40,538 nt of DNA from a virus. The DNA is taken from positions 1-40,538 of IMG/VR virus record IMGVR_UViG_3300009124_001346; one strand, given 5' to 3'. Shown piece after piece: positions 18,543 through 25,826 of this stretch. Below the pieces are notes generated by a model. The model searched no databases. It was not told the DNA's origin and saw nothing but the letters and a program-made list of their open reading frames with translations. The position numbers and the translations under genes were made by a program. Every line of letters starts with the position of its first letter. Position 1 is the stretch's first letter.

Positions 18543-18585
18543 AATAAAGAATAAATCAAGCTTTTTTAAATAAGGAGAACGTTAA

Positions 18586-18906
18586 ATGGCTTCTGGAGTC
18601 CTAGGGCAACAATCCCTGAATGCTACTACAAATACTACAGTATATACGACCCCTGCGGACACCGTATCATACGCAAATATCAATGTTGTAAACATTAATG
18701 CAACACCGGTTACAGTACGTATTGCATTATCAATTGGTACTACACCACTAGCAGCAGAGTACGTTGAGTATGAAGCAGAAATCGCTGGTTATGGTGTTCT
18801 TGAAAGAACTGGTATCGTCCTTGATACAGGAAAACGAGTCGTAGCTTTCTCTAGCGATGCAAGTGTTAGTGTGTCTGTGTACGGCGTCGAAGAATCAACT
18901 GTTTAA
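18586..18906 (+). CDS. Small virion protein, 106 aa
   Basis: A 106-residue all-beta protein (MASGVLGQQSLNATTNTTVY onward, with YANINVVNINATPVTVRIAL in the middle). It ends in a strand of small residues before SVYGVEESTV. This is a type common in cyanophage structural regions, where one small beta-sandwich domain is used as a decoration or fibre-joining unit. It has a strong ribosome-binding site (AAGGAGA) and late promoter motifs upstream. The lack of charge clusters and the compact size suggest a capsomer-like or decoration protein that may be made in high copy; that is inference from the strong signals. Confidence 0.72.
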   Translation: MASGVLGQQSLNATTNTTVYTTPADTVSYANINVVNINATPVTVRIALSIGTTPLAAEYVEYEAEIAGYGVLERTGIVLDTGKRVVAFSSDASVSVSVYGVEESTV

Positions 18907-18912
18907 TAAATA
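18905..18912 (+). promoter_or_regulatory. Possible late promoter (AATAAATA)
   Basis: AATAAATA overlaps the TAA stop of the upstream gene and lies 26 nt before the ATG at 18938. It differs from the late consensus only at the first base, but the surroundings are generally AT-rich, so confidence is moderate. Confidence 0.4.
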
Positions 18913-18937
18913 ATAAGTATAAAGGAGCATAAAACCA

Positions 18938-19264
18938 ATGGGACGTTCTATTAGTACACCAACAGAATCTAGAGCAAGTGTAGGGGTAACTGGTACTCAT
19001 ACAGCTGCAGCAGGAGAAATTCTTCTTCTCGATACTTCTGGAGGATCAACTTTTGTCGTAACTCTTCCTCTCAATCCAAGAATTGGTGATAGAGTTAATT
19101 TTATTGACGCTGCTGGAAACTGCGGGCTAGTCAAGGTAACTGTTGCCAGAAATGGTAACAAAATTGCTAACATCGAAGATGATCTAGACATTGATATTAA
19201 AAATACATCTTTAGAATTGTACTTTACCGGTACTTCTTACGGATGGTCTATTCTTTCTAACTAA
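18938..19264 (+). CDS. Small virion protein, 108 aa
   Basis: A 108-residue protein of the type MGRSISTPTESRASVGVTGT, then HTAAAGEILLLDTSGGSTFV and PLNPRIGDRVNFIDAAG, ending LELYFTGTSYGWSILSN. The sequence T...G....LDTSGG...V.LP..P..GD.V.F.D..G is a recurrent small fibre-tip domain in phages. It is also echoed in the C-terminal half of the Mtd-N-like protein at 14365 (LPYYNNGLVPKPGDVIEFVD). A strong ribosome-binding site (AAAGGAG) precedes it. It probably forms a small trimeric beta-domain on the tail or a fibre; this is inferred from the shared pattern. Confidence 0.72.
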   Translation: MGRSISTPTESRASVGVTGTHTAAAGEILLLDTSGGSTFVVTLPLNPRIGDRVNFIDAAGNCGLVKVTVARNGNKIANIEDDLDIDIKNTSLELYFTGTSYGWSILSN

Positions 19265-19292
19265 TTAATATTACTAAAGGAGGGATAAACAA

Positions 19293-20276
19293 ATGTCAAG
19301 TTTAAGAGATTTACTAGATTTTGCAACAGAAGCAGATTTGCCACCAGTTACTGCGTTTGGTCAGGGTGGTATCATGTTTTCTTTCCGAGGAGTGCAATGT
19401 GCTCAAGGAAATGGTGGTGACAATTACGAAAGTCAAAGACTGTGTTGGTGTGTTCCTCCTTTAGGAGCATGTAAACTTCGGATCGAAATCTGGGGTGGTG
19501 GTGGAATGGGTTCAGGACTCCAGTGCCAGTCTCTAGGAGTTGCTGGATATTCGGGAGAATATAATAGCAGAATTCTTTGCGCCAGTGATCTGACGTTAGA
19601 TAACTTTGATAACCAATGTTATCTTATGTGTGTTGGTATGGCAAACTGCTGTGCTAACTGCGTTGGTGGTTGTATGGGTTGTAAGAGTTATGTAGCCGGT
19701 CCTGGTCTAGACAACTTCTGTGCAGAAGGTGGATACGGTGGAAAGGCAAGTGGAATCTGTTGTGGATTTAATAACCCAGCGTATGGTTGCACCACCAATA
19801 TTGGCAACAACTGCTGCAGCAACTGTGGTTGTACCCCAGCATATTGCTGCTGGCACGAATCAGTAAATGCTCCTTTCAACGAAGCAGCTAGAAAAGCAAA
19901 AGAAGAAGAAGGTACTTGTTATACTGGCATTACTGCTTCGTATATTCAGTCAGATTGCTGCTGCAGAAACCAAGCAGGCAGAAAGTGGTATAACCCAATG
20001 CCAGGTGGTTTGATGGGCAAGTTTGGTACATATGCAGTATATGGCTCTCATTGCACCGAGTGCACTGGAACATGCTGGACCTGCACTGAACCAGAAAGAG
20101 CAAATAATAGCGGCGGTATTTTCCCAGGTTTAGGTAGTAGTACTTGCATGTGGGGAGGTCCTCCAGGAATGGGTGGAGGTACTGGTAACCTAGGTTGTTG
20201 TTATACTTGTTACTGTGGTGGTACAGGCGCTACTGGAGCAATTAGGTTCACATTATATCCATCATCAGGAGCGTAA
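19293..20276 (+). CDS. Cysteine- and glycine-rich paralogue 1, 327 aa
   Basis: First of three tandem paralogues. By hand count 36 of 327 residues are Cys (about 11%), often as CC, CCC or CxxC, with abundant Gly. Shared landmarks are the N-terminal SSLRDLLDF, a strand ending EIWGGGGMGSG near residue 65-75, C...CVG, GCMGCKSYVAGPGLDNFCAE / GGYGG, and a Gly-rich end GGTGATGAIRFTLYP. The WGGGG and final GG.G..G.IR strands resemble glycine-rich adhesin or fibre-tip domains. A very strong Shine-Dalgarno (AAAGGAGGG) suggests high expression. The Cys could bind metal or form disulfides after release; neither can be told from sequence. No signal peptide is seen. I do not recognise a named family. Confidence 0.8.
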   Translation: MSSLRDLLDFATEADLPPVTAFGQGGIMFSFRGVQCAQGNGGDNYESQRLCWCVPPLGACKLRIEIWGGGGMGSGLQCQSLGVAGYSGEYNSRILCASDLTLDNFDNQCYLMCVGMANCCANCVGGCMGCKSYVAGPGLDNFCAEGGYGGKASGICCGFNNPAYGCTTNIGNNCCSNCGCTPAYCCWHESVNAPFNEAARKAKEEEGTCYTGITASYIQSDCCCRNQAGRKWYNPMPGGLMGKFGTYAVYGSHCTECTGTCWTCTEPERANNSGGIFPGLGSSTCMWGGPPGMGGGTGNLGCCYTCYCGGTGATGAIRFTLYPSSGA

Positions 20277-20282
20277 TAAGTC

Positions 20283-21200
20283 ATGGCTGGTATTAGAAAT
20301 CTATTAGGAAGAGAATTTACTTCCACTGTTGGGGGTCTAGGTACAACCACAGAACCAATCCATGACGGAAAAGTCTGGGTTTTCATGGACATGAACCGAA
20401 ATTGTTATTGTCAATGTGCAAATACTAACTGTATTTGCAGATGGTGTGTCCCATGTGGAACTACACGAGCAACTTTTGAAATCTGGGGTGGCGGTGGTGC
20501 TGGTGCTGGCAGTTGCTGCTGTATGAGCGGTGTTCCTGGTACTACAGGTGCATATTCAGTCAAGACTTTATCGTATCCAGATATTGAAGGTGGTTACTGC
20601 TACAGCATGTGTGTAGGAACTGCAACTTGTAATAGCAGCAGTCAACGTGGCTGCCGAGGATGTAAAACTTATATCACCGGATGTAACTTAACTAACTTCT
20701 GTGCCGATGGTGGATTCGGTGGATGTACTTGTTGCGGTATTTGGCAAACTGCAGGAAATTATGCTCTAGATAGAATTGATTTCTGTAGTGGGTCTGAATC
20801 CGATTGTTTAGGTTATGGTCCTTTAGCATATGGTGGAGATTGTAATATTCAAGGTAGACCAGGATTTATTAGATCCCAATGTCAGGGATCTAGTTGTGCT
20901 GTAAAAGCAATGCTTCCATATCCACCAAGAATTATTGATCATAGTGGTGGATGGTCAACTACTCATTATTGTACTAATACAACTTGTGGCGAGCAAAACC
21001 ATTGCTTCATCAATATGCCATTCTCTGGAGATCCCTGGTGCTATTCCATGGGTATTCCTGGATTTGGTAATGCAAGTGCGATTAGTTGTGGTTCTACTTG
21101 CCAATGCGGCACACCAGGACCGGGTGGTATGATTCGCATCACCTATTGCTCCTGTTGGATGGGAGTCAACGCGGATTGTTCTCTACATATGTGTAACTAA
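20283..21200 (+). CDS. Cysteine- and glycine-rich paralogue 2, 305 aa
   Basis: Second tandem paralogue, starting 6 nt after the first, with an AGGAGCG site overlapping the end of the previous gene. It has 36 Cys in 305 residues by hand count, including CCC at about residue 78-80. It shares FEIWGGGGAGAG, TGAYSVKTLSYPDIEGGYCY, RGCRGCKTYITGCNLTNFCA, DGGFGG, GIPGFG, and a final GPGGMIRITY. A Cys-containing tail of about 17 residues (CSCWMGVNADCSLHMCN) after that strand is missing in the other two. Between the conserved blocks the sequence diverges freely, as expected for exposed loops of a receptor-binding protein. The N-terminal GIRNLLGREF corresponds to the LRDLLG start of its neighbours, perhaps an attachment peptide. 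Confidence 0.8.
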   Translation: MAGIRNLLGREFTSTVGGLGTTTEPIHDGKVWVFMDMNRNCYCQCANTNCICRWCVPCGTTRATFEIWGGGGAGAGSCCCMSGVPGTTGAYSVKTLSYPDIEGGYCYSMCVGTATCNSSSQRGCRGCKTYITGCNLTNFCADGGFGGCTCCGIWQTAGNYALDRIDFCSGSESDCLGYGPLAYGGDCNIQGRPGFIRSQCQGSSCAVKAMLPYPPRIIDHSGGWSTTHYCTNTTCGEQNHCFINMPFSGDPWCYSMGIPGFGNASAISCGSTCQCGTPGPGGMIRITYCSCWMGVNADCSLHMCN

Positions 21201-21214
21201 TAGGTTAAAATAAA

Positions 21215-22117
21215 ATGGCATCTAACTTAAGAGATTTACTAGGTCTCCTAGATACTGGTAATGCTGAAAAAGCATATGACCCAGATACTTTATTACCATC
21301 TTATCCACTAGAAGGATACAATGTTCAATACATTGGTCCTGGTGGATATGGTATGCAGGGTATTGATACTCCAGAAGATTTCTGTAATAACTATCATTAC
21401 GCTTATTATCCAAACTGGACTATCCCGGCAGGAACCACAGAGGTTCTGTTTGAAGCATGGGGTGGTGGCGGTGGCGGAGCAGTATCTTGCTGCTGTTCTC
21501 ATGGACCTAGTGGCGGAGCTGGTGCTTATGCATACAAGGCACTCAAAGGTGATGATGTAGTTGCTGGATGCCAATATCAAGTTTGTGTCGCAATGAGTAC
21601 TTGCAGAACTGCATCTAAATCTGGACGTAGAGGATGTAAAACTTATATTACAGGAAACGGTCTTTCTAACTTCTGTTCAGAAGGTGGATTTGGTGGTTGT
21701 AGCTATTGTAATCTTCAAAGTTGTACTTGGTTGACGCCAAGAAGAAATGAATCTCAATGCACTTATGGATGCTGTGCAGTATTCTATGGTGCTGATGGTG
21801 GTTCTCTTGGACTACCTGCAGCATACTATGCAATGTGTTATGGTAACAGATGCCACAACAAGTTCTTCTTCCCATATCCTGGTGGATTGGTAAGTGCTAA
21901 AGGAGGATATGTTTCCGCCAGACACCAGTGTGGTCACTGTAACTGTCACTACTGTGAGTGGTGTGCTGCTAAAAGGACAGTTGGATTTGGACAAGGCAAC
22001 TTCTGCCATACAAACGGAGTTCCTGGATTTGGCGGAGTCACAGCATCTACTTGCGAAAACGGTCCAGTATGTGGATCGGGTGGTCACGGCGGAATGGTTC
22101 GCATTAGTTACAAGTAA
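21215..22117 (+). CDS. Cysteine- and glycine-rich paralogue 3, 300 aa
   Basis: Third tandem paralogue with 25 Cys in 300 residues, fewer than the other two. It shares NLRDLLG at the start, LFEAWGGGGGGAVSCCC, GAGAYAYKAL, GCQYQVCVAMSTC, RRGCKTYITGNGLSNFCSEG / GFGGC, GVPGFGG and a terminal GSGGHGGMVRISYK. A CGHCNCHYCEWC cluster at about residues 237-248 looks like a metal-binding knuckle. The variable N-terminal region (residues 15-60) has no Cys until residue 57, unlike its siblings. The ribosome-binding site is weak, so it may rely on readthrough from the stronger upstream genes. It is followed by a late promoter for an unrelated gene. Probably assembled with or alternative to its siblings; inferred. 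Confidence 0.8.
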   Translation: MASNLRDLLGLLDTGNAEKAYDPDTLLPSYPLEGYNVQYIGPGGYGMQGIDTPEDFCNNYHYAYYPNWTIPAGTTEVLFEAWGGGGGGAVSCCCSHGPSGGAGAYAYKALKGDDVVAGCQYQVCVAMSTCRTASKSGRRGCKTYITGNGLSNFCSEGGFGGCSYCNLQSCTWLTPRRNESQCTYGCCAVFYGADGGSLGLPAAYYAMCYGNRCHNKFFFPYPGGLVSAKGGYVSARHQCGHCNCHYCEWCAAKRTVGFGQGNFCHTNGVPGFGGVTASTCENGPVCGSGGHGGMVRISYK

Positions 22118-22134
22118 ATCTTATCTATTATTTT

Positions 22135-22142
22135 TATAAATA
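22135..22142 (+). promoter_or_regulatory. T4-type late promoter (TATAAATA)
   Basis: An exact TATAAATA lies between the third Cys-rich gene and the 241-residue gene, 27 nt before its ATG at 22170. Confidence 0.75.
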
Positions 22143-22169
22143 CTATCACAAAAGGAATGTATAAAGGTC

Positions 22170-22895
22170 ATGTCTGATATTTCTAAAGCATATTCATATA
22201 AATTACCTGATTCTTATTACGGTTCAACTTCTGTAGATGGCAATACTGCCACTGCAGTTTATAATGGACCAGCAAAAGGATTTGTTTTTGTTGGTGCAGA
22301 AGATGGTGTTCTCCATCCAGAAGAAGGTTTCCATCCTTGGTCAGGAAATCAAGAAGATAAAGACGGTATGATCACAAGAGCAGGTCTGTCTCGTCGGGTG
22401 GTAGTTCTTGATTGCACAACGAGTGATGATGATACAGTGATTGCTGCTATTTGTGCCGGACAAAATACATCTTCTGATGATTGGAATACTGTTTCATATA
22501 CTTTAGATGGTGAATCAGAACCATATCACACAGAGCCAGATCCTCTTCCTCTCAATGATGTCTATGATGTTATGAATGTTACCTATGATTTAGAAGCAGA
22601 ATCTTGGAATATTGATGCTATTCCTTTTGCATCTGCTCCTATGACTATGGAAGAGCATAAGCAAATGAGAGATTCTTTAATTGTACAAGCGCAAGAATTT
22701 ATTGCTGCTGAAGAGAATGAAGTGACTGCAGATCAGACTACTGCTATCAATGCATACATTACGGAACTTCAAAATCTTTACACCAGATTTTCGGGCGTTC
22801 ATCAAGCGAGAATCGGTTTCCCATCATGGCCTATTAATGATCCTGGTCCCGATGATGAGCAAGAAGAAGCAGGTGCTGATGTAGGACCGGGTTGA
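22170..22895 (+). CDS. Acidic protein of unknown function, 241 aa
   Basis: Unrecognised. The N-terminal half is beta-like (SYYGSTSVDGNTATAVYNGP, FVFVGAEDGVLHPEEGFHPW). The middle has a YDVMNVTYDLEAESWNIDAI segment. About residues 155-210 are a helical stretch (MTMEEHKQMRDSLIVQAQEF, later TTAINAYITELQNLYTRF) resembling the C-terminal helix of phage tail-fibre assembly or DUF4376-like proteins. The tail is strongly acidic and Pro/Gly-rich (DPGPDDEQEEAGADVGPG). It has its own late promoter and its own terminator, so it is a single-gene unit placed right after the three Cys-rich genes. A fibre chaperone or attachment role would fit that position but is speculative. Confidence 0.65.
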   Translation: MSDISKAYSYKLPDSYYGSTSVDGNTATAVYNGPAKGFVFVGAEDGVLHPEEGFHPWSGNQEDKDGMITRAGLSRRVVVLDCTTSDDDTVIAAICAGQNTSSDDWNTVSYTLDGESEPYHTEPDPLPLNDVYDVMNVTYDLEAESWNIDAIPFASAPMTMEEHKQMRDSLIVQAQEFIAAEENEVTADQTTAINAYITELQNLYTRFSGVHQARIGFPSWPINDPGPDDEQEEAGADVGPG

Positions 22896-22914
22896 TATAA
22901 TCAAATAACATATA

Positions 22915-22943
22915 CAGGGGTGGGCAAAACCACCCCTTTTTTT
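22915..22943 (+). terminator. Rho-independent terminator
   Basis: A perfect 7-bp stem GGGGTGG / CCACCCC (22917-22923 with 22930-22936) has a GCAAAA loop and is followed by seven T. It separates the virion genes from the sugar island. Confidence 0.92.
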
Positions 22944-22985
22944 AGTGCCTAAATAATTATACTTAAATCATTGTAGATTGATTTT

Positions 22986-24119
22986 ATGAGACCGAAATCA
23001 TTTTTTGTTAATGGCGGCGCTGGTCGCGTGATCTGTTCGATTCCTGCTTTTGAAAAATATCAGGAAGATCATCCAGATGAAGACTTCGTAATTGTTTGTG
23101 AGGGAGGAAGCGATTTCTTCCGAGGACATCCTACGTTATACAGCAAGGTTTATGATCACTGGCACAAGAATTTGTTCCAGGATAAACTAAAGGATACGGA
23201 CATTTGCACTCCAGAACCATATCGTGTCTGGGAGTATTATAATCAGAAGTGTAATCTTCCACAAGCATTTGATATCGCTATCAACAACAAGGGAATTAGA
23301 GAACTTCCAGATCCTACTATTAAATTGACCAGAGATGAATCGGTCAAAGGTATGATGATTGTTTCGGAAGTTAGACAGAAAACAAATAAAAAGAAAACAG
23401 TTGTCTTCCAACCTTTTGGTAGAGGAATTCAATCACAAGGTAACTTAATTTTTGATTCTTCTGGAAGAAGTTTTGAATATTATAATGCTATCTCTATCGT
23501 AAAAAGACTACAAAAAAAATATTCTGTTATTTGGTTCAGTGAAGTTCCTTTAAATCCTGAAGAAGCAGGTTTAAGAGATACTATTTCTATTCCAGCATCT
23601 CAAGGTGTAGACCTTCGTTCATGGGCAGGTATTGTAAAAGAAGCAGATCTTTTTCTTGGTTGCGATTCTGTTGGACAGCATTTAGCAAAATCATTTGATA
23701 CTCCAGCAGTTGTTGTAGTTGGATCTACTTTTGCTGAAAATATTTCATATCCTGATTATGAAAAATTTGATCTTCTTGATATGGGCGAGGGACAAAGAGT
23801 TTATGATCCTATCAGAATCGCTATGGATGATGAATCATATAGATCAAATGATGGCATCATGGCTATGAATGACAAAGTAGAAGAGGTCATTATGAAATCA
23901 GTGGACAAACTGATGAACAAGTGGTATCGTAAACCAGAGCAAGAAGTAATATTGCCACAAGAATATGGATGTGGAGATCAAGGTTGCGATACTACACAAC
24001 AATCGCCCCCAGATCAAAAGAAAGACAAACCAAATATTTTTTCGGACTTACAAGTTACCCAGGATGCAATTGCATCAAAACCACCAGGGTTTTCCAACTC
24101 TGTCAATATTGCAAAATAA
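22986..24119 (+). CDS. GT9-like (heptosyltransferase-type) glycosyltransferase, 377 aa
   Basis: The N-terminus, VNGGAGRVICSIPAFEKY (residues about 8-25), looks like the first Rossmann loop of GT-B enzymes. The C-terminal domain has ADLFLGCDSVGQHLAKSFDT then PAVVVVGST (about 220-250). That is the Asp-Ser...His...P.V...GST pattern of GT9 (ADP-heptose:LPS heptosyltransferase) donor-binding domains, with D227 and H232 as key residues. The last about 65 residues (after EEVIMKSVDKLMNKWYRKPE) form a polar tail with a CGDQGC pair, beyond the usual enzyme core. It is the first gene after a terminator and has no good Shine-Dalgarno. The only promoter-like elements in the gap are CTAAATAA and a TATACT without a -35. 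Adjacent Hld genes make a heptose donor plausible; acceptor unknown. Confidence 0.72.
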   Translation: MRPKSFFVNGGAGRVICSIPAFEKYQEDHPDEDFVIVCEGGSDFFRGHPTLYSKVYDHWHKNLFQDKLKDTDICTPEPYRVWEYYNQKCNLPQAFDIAINNKGIRELPDPTIKLTRDESVKGMMIVSEVRQKTNKKKTVVFQPFGRGIQSQGNLIFDSSGRSFEYYNAISIVKRLQKKYSVIWFSEVPLNPEEAGLRDTISIPASQGVDLRSWAGIVKEADLFLGCDSVGQHLAKSFDTPAVVVVGSTFAENISYPDYEKFDLLDMGEGQRVYDPIRIAMDDESYRSNDGIMAMNDKVEEVIMKSVDKLMNKWYRKPEQEVILPQEYGCGDQGCDTTQQSPPDQKKDKPNIFSDLQVTQDAIASKPPGFSNSVNIAK

Positions 24120-24132
24120 TTAAGGAACTGAA

Positions 24133-25824
24133 ATGACAACTATTTTATCGATTGCCAGAGGACATAATGGCAGTACAACTTTGATGAAAGACGGAGAAAT
24201 TATTTTTTATCTAGAGGAAGAAAGACTTTCTAGATTTAAATATGATGGTACTCCGTTAATGGGTATTATTAAAGCATTTGATTATGTAGATACTATTGAT
24301 CATTTGGTGGTGTGTCACACGCATCGTCATGGTCCTACTTCTGACTGGACTGGAGAAGATATTTACGAATCTCTTGTAAGAAAAATTGCTAGAAAAAAGT
24401 TTGAGTTTAAGACTCACTTTATCGATAATATTCACCATGAAATGCATGCATCATGTGGATTTTATAATTCAGGATTTCAAGATGCTGCTATTGTAATCGC
24501 TGATGGCGCTGGAAGTTTCCTTGATTTAGGAGAACCCATTAAAGATGTTGGTTACGAGTTTGAAACTATCTTTGATGCTGATTACGAAAATGGTTTTGAT
24601 ACTGTATGGAAACATATCGGAACCCGGACTCCTTGTGGTATGTTTGAACAGGATAATGTTTTTGTTACAGAATATCCTGGTCATACAAAAATGTATGAAG
24701 CCGTAACACAATACTGTGGGTTCCCATCTATCGAAGCCGGTAAACTTATGGGTCTGTCTCCTTACGGCAAACCTAACGAAGATCTCCCTTCATTTTTTGC
24801 ACCTGATGGAGAGTGGGGTAATAGAGAATTAATTATTCCAAATTATCCAAATGCTGCTGCATTAAACTATCAACGTTATGATATCTTGAAGGAAGATGTA
24901 CAACGTCATAGAGAAAATGAATTTACTGATGTGCAGAAAGATCTTGCTTACAAGATTCAACAAGAAACATCAGATAGAATGGTAACATTAATTCGTAGAG
25001 CACATGAGTTAACTGGCAAAACTAATATTGTTGTCTGTGGTGGTTACGGTCTCAACTGCGTTGCGAACTACAAGTATTGGAAGGAGTTTCCTGATCTCAA
25101 TATCTACTGCGAGCCTATCTCACATGACGGTGGTACTTCTATTGGTGGAGCAAAATATGTACACCACAAACTAGAAGAAACCAAGACTCCTAGCAAGCAA
25201 GAGTCTGTTTACTATGGTCCTCAATATGATCCTTCTGGTTATGAAGCAGATCTAGAAGGTCTGGAAGTTACTGAAACTTCTTACGATGGTGTCGCTAAAC
25301 TGATTCGTGAAGGTAACATCGTAACTATCTATCAGGGTCGTTCTGAAGGCGGTCCACGAGCACTTGGCAACAGATCTATTCTGTTCGATCCCACCGCAAA
25401 AGATGGTAAAGATTATGTCAATACCGTCAAGCGTCGAGAGTGGTTCCGCCCATTCGCATGTTCGATCAAGAAAGAAGCAGTTCATGATTGGTTCGACCTT
25501 GCTGGTCGTGAGGAGACACCTCACATGATGTATGCTGTCAAGTGTCACGAGGGTGTGGCAGAAAAGATTCCTTCAGTTATTCATGTTGATGATACATGCC
25601 GTATTCAAACTGTAACGCCAGAGCAGAATGAGCATTACTATAATCTTATTGATGCTTTTGAGAAGTTGAGCGAAGTTCCTATCTTGTTCAACACCTCATT
25701 CAACCTGGGAGGAGAACCTCTGGTTGAAACTATTGAAGATGCTGTAAAGACTCTCAATAACTGTGATATTGAATACCTCTATCTACCAGAGATTCAGAAA
25801 CTTGTCTATGCTCCAAATGATTAA
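24133..25824 (+). CDS. O-carbamoyltransferase, NodU/CmcH family, copy 1
   Basis: A full-length 563-residue member of the NodU/CmcH/TobZ family, which moves a carbamoyl group from carbamoyl phosphate via carbamoyl-AMP to a sugar hydroxyl. Motifs in order are SIARGHNGSTTLMKDGEI at the start and YLEEERLSRFKYD. The metal-site motif HHEMHA has H101/H102 and H105. Then come IADGAGS, GLSPYGKP (ATPase-like core), VVCGGYGLNCVAN, ISHDGGTSIGG, GRSEGGPRALGNRSIL (about 402-417), REWFRPFACS and FNTSFNLGGEPLVET (about 519-533). All expected conserved blocks are present, so it should be active. It has an AAGGA ribosome-binding site. The 3' half is visibly richer in G and C than the 5' half. It sits between a GT9-like gene and a paralogue, which points to sugar decoration; the substrate sugar is not known. 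Confidence 0.92.
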   Translation: MTTILSIARGHNGSTTLMKDGEIIFYLEEERLSRFKYDGTPLMGIIKAFDYVDTIDHLVVCHTHRHGPTSDWTGEDIYESLVRKIARKKFEFKTHFIDNIHHEMHASCGFYNSGFQDAAIVIADGAGSFLDLGEPIKDVGYEFETIFDADYENGFDTVWKHIGTRTPCGMFEQDNVFVTEYPGHTKMYEAVTQYCGFPSIEAGKLMGLSPYGKPNEDLPSFFAPDGEWGNRELIIPNYPNAAALNYQRYDILKEDVQRHRENEFTDVQKDLAYKIQQETSDRMVTLIRRAHELTGKTNIVVCGGYGLNCVANYKYWKEFPDLNIYCEPISHDGGTSIGGAKYVHHKLEETKTPSKQESVYYGPQYDPSGYEADLEGLEVTETSYDGVAKLIREGNIVTIYQGRSEGGPRALGNRSILFDPTAKDGKDYVNTVKRREWFRPFACSIKKEAVHDWFDLAGREETPHMMYAVKCHEGVAEKIPSVIHVDDTCRIQTVTPEQNEHYYNLIDAFEKLSEVPILFNTSFNLGGEPLVETIEDAVKTLNNCDIEYLYLPEIQKLVYAPND

Positions 25825-25826
25825 TC

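Noticed and set aside
24256-25548. Antisense open frames over the carbamoyltransferase genes
   Set aside because: They overlap strongly supported coding sequence in the other strand, lack start signals and show no protein-like pattern.
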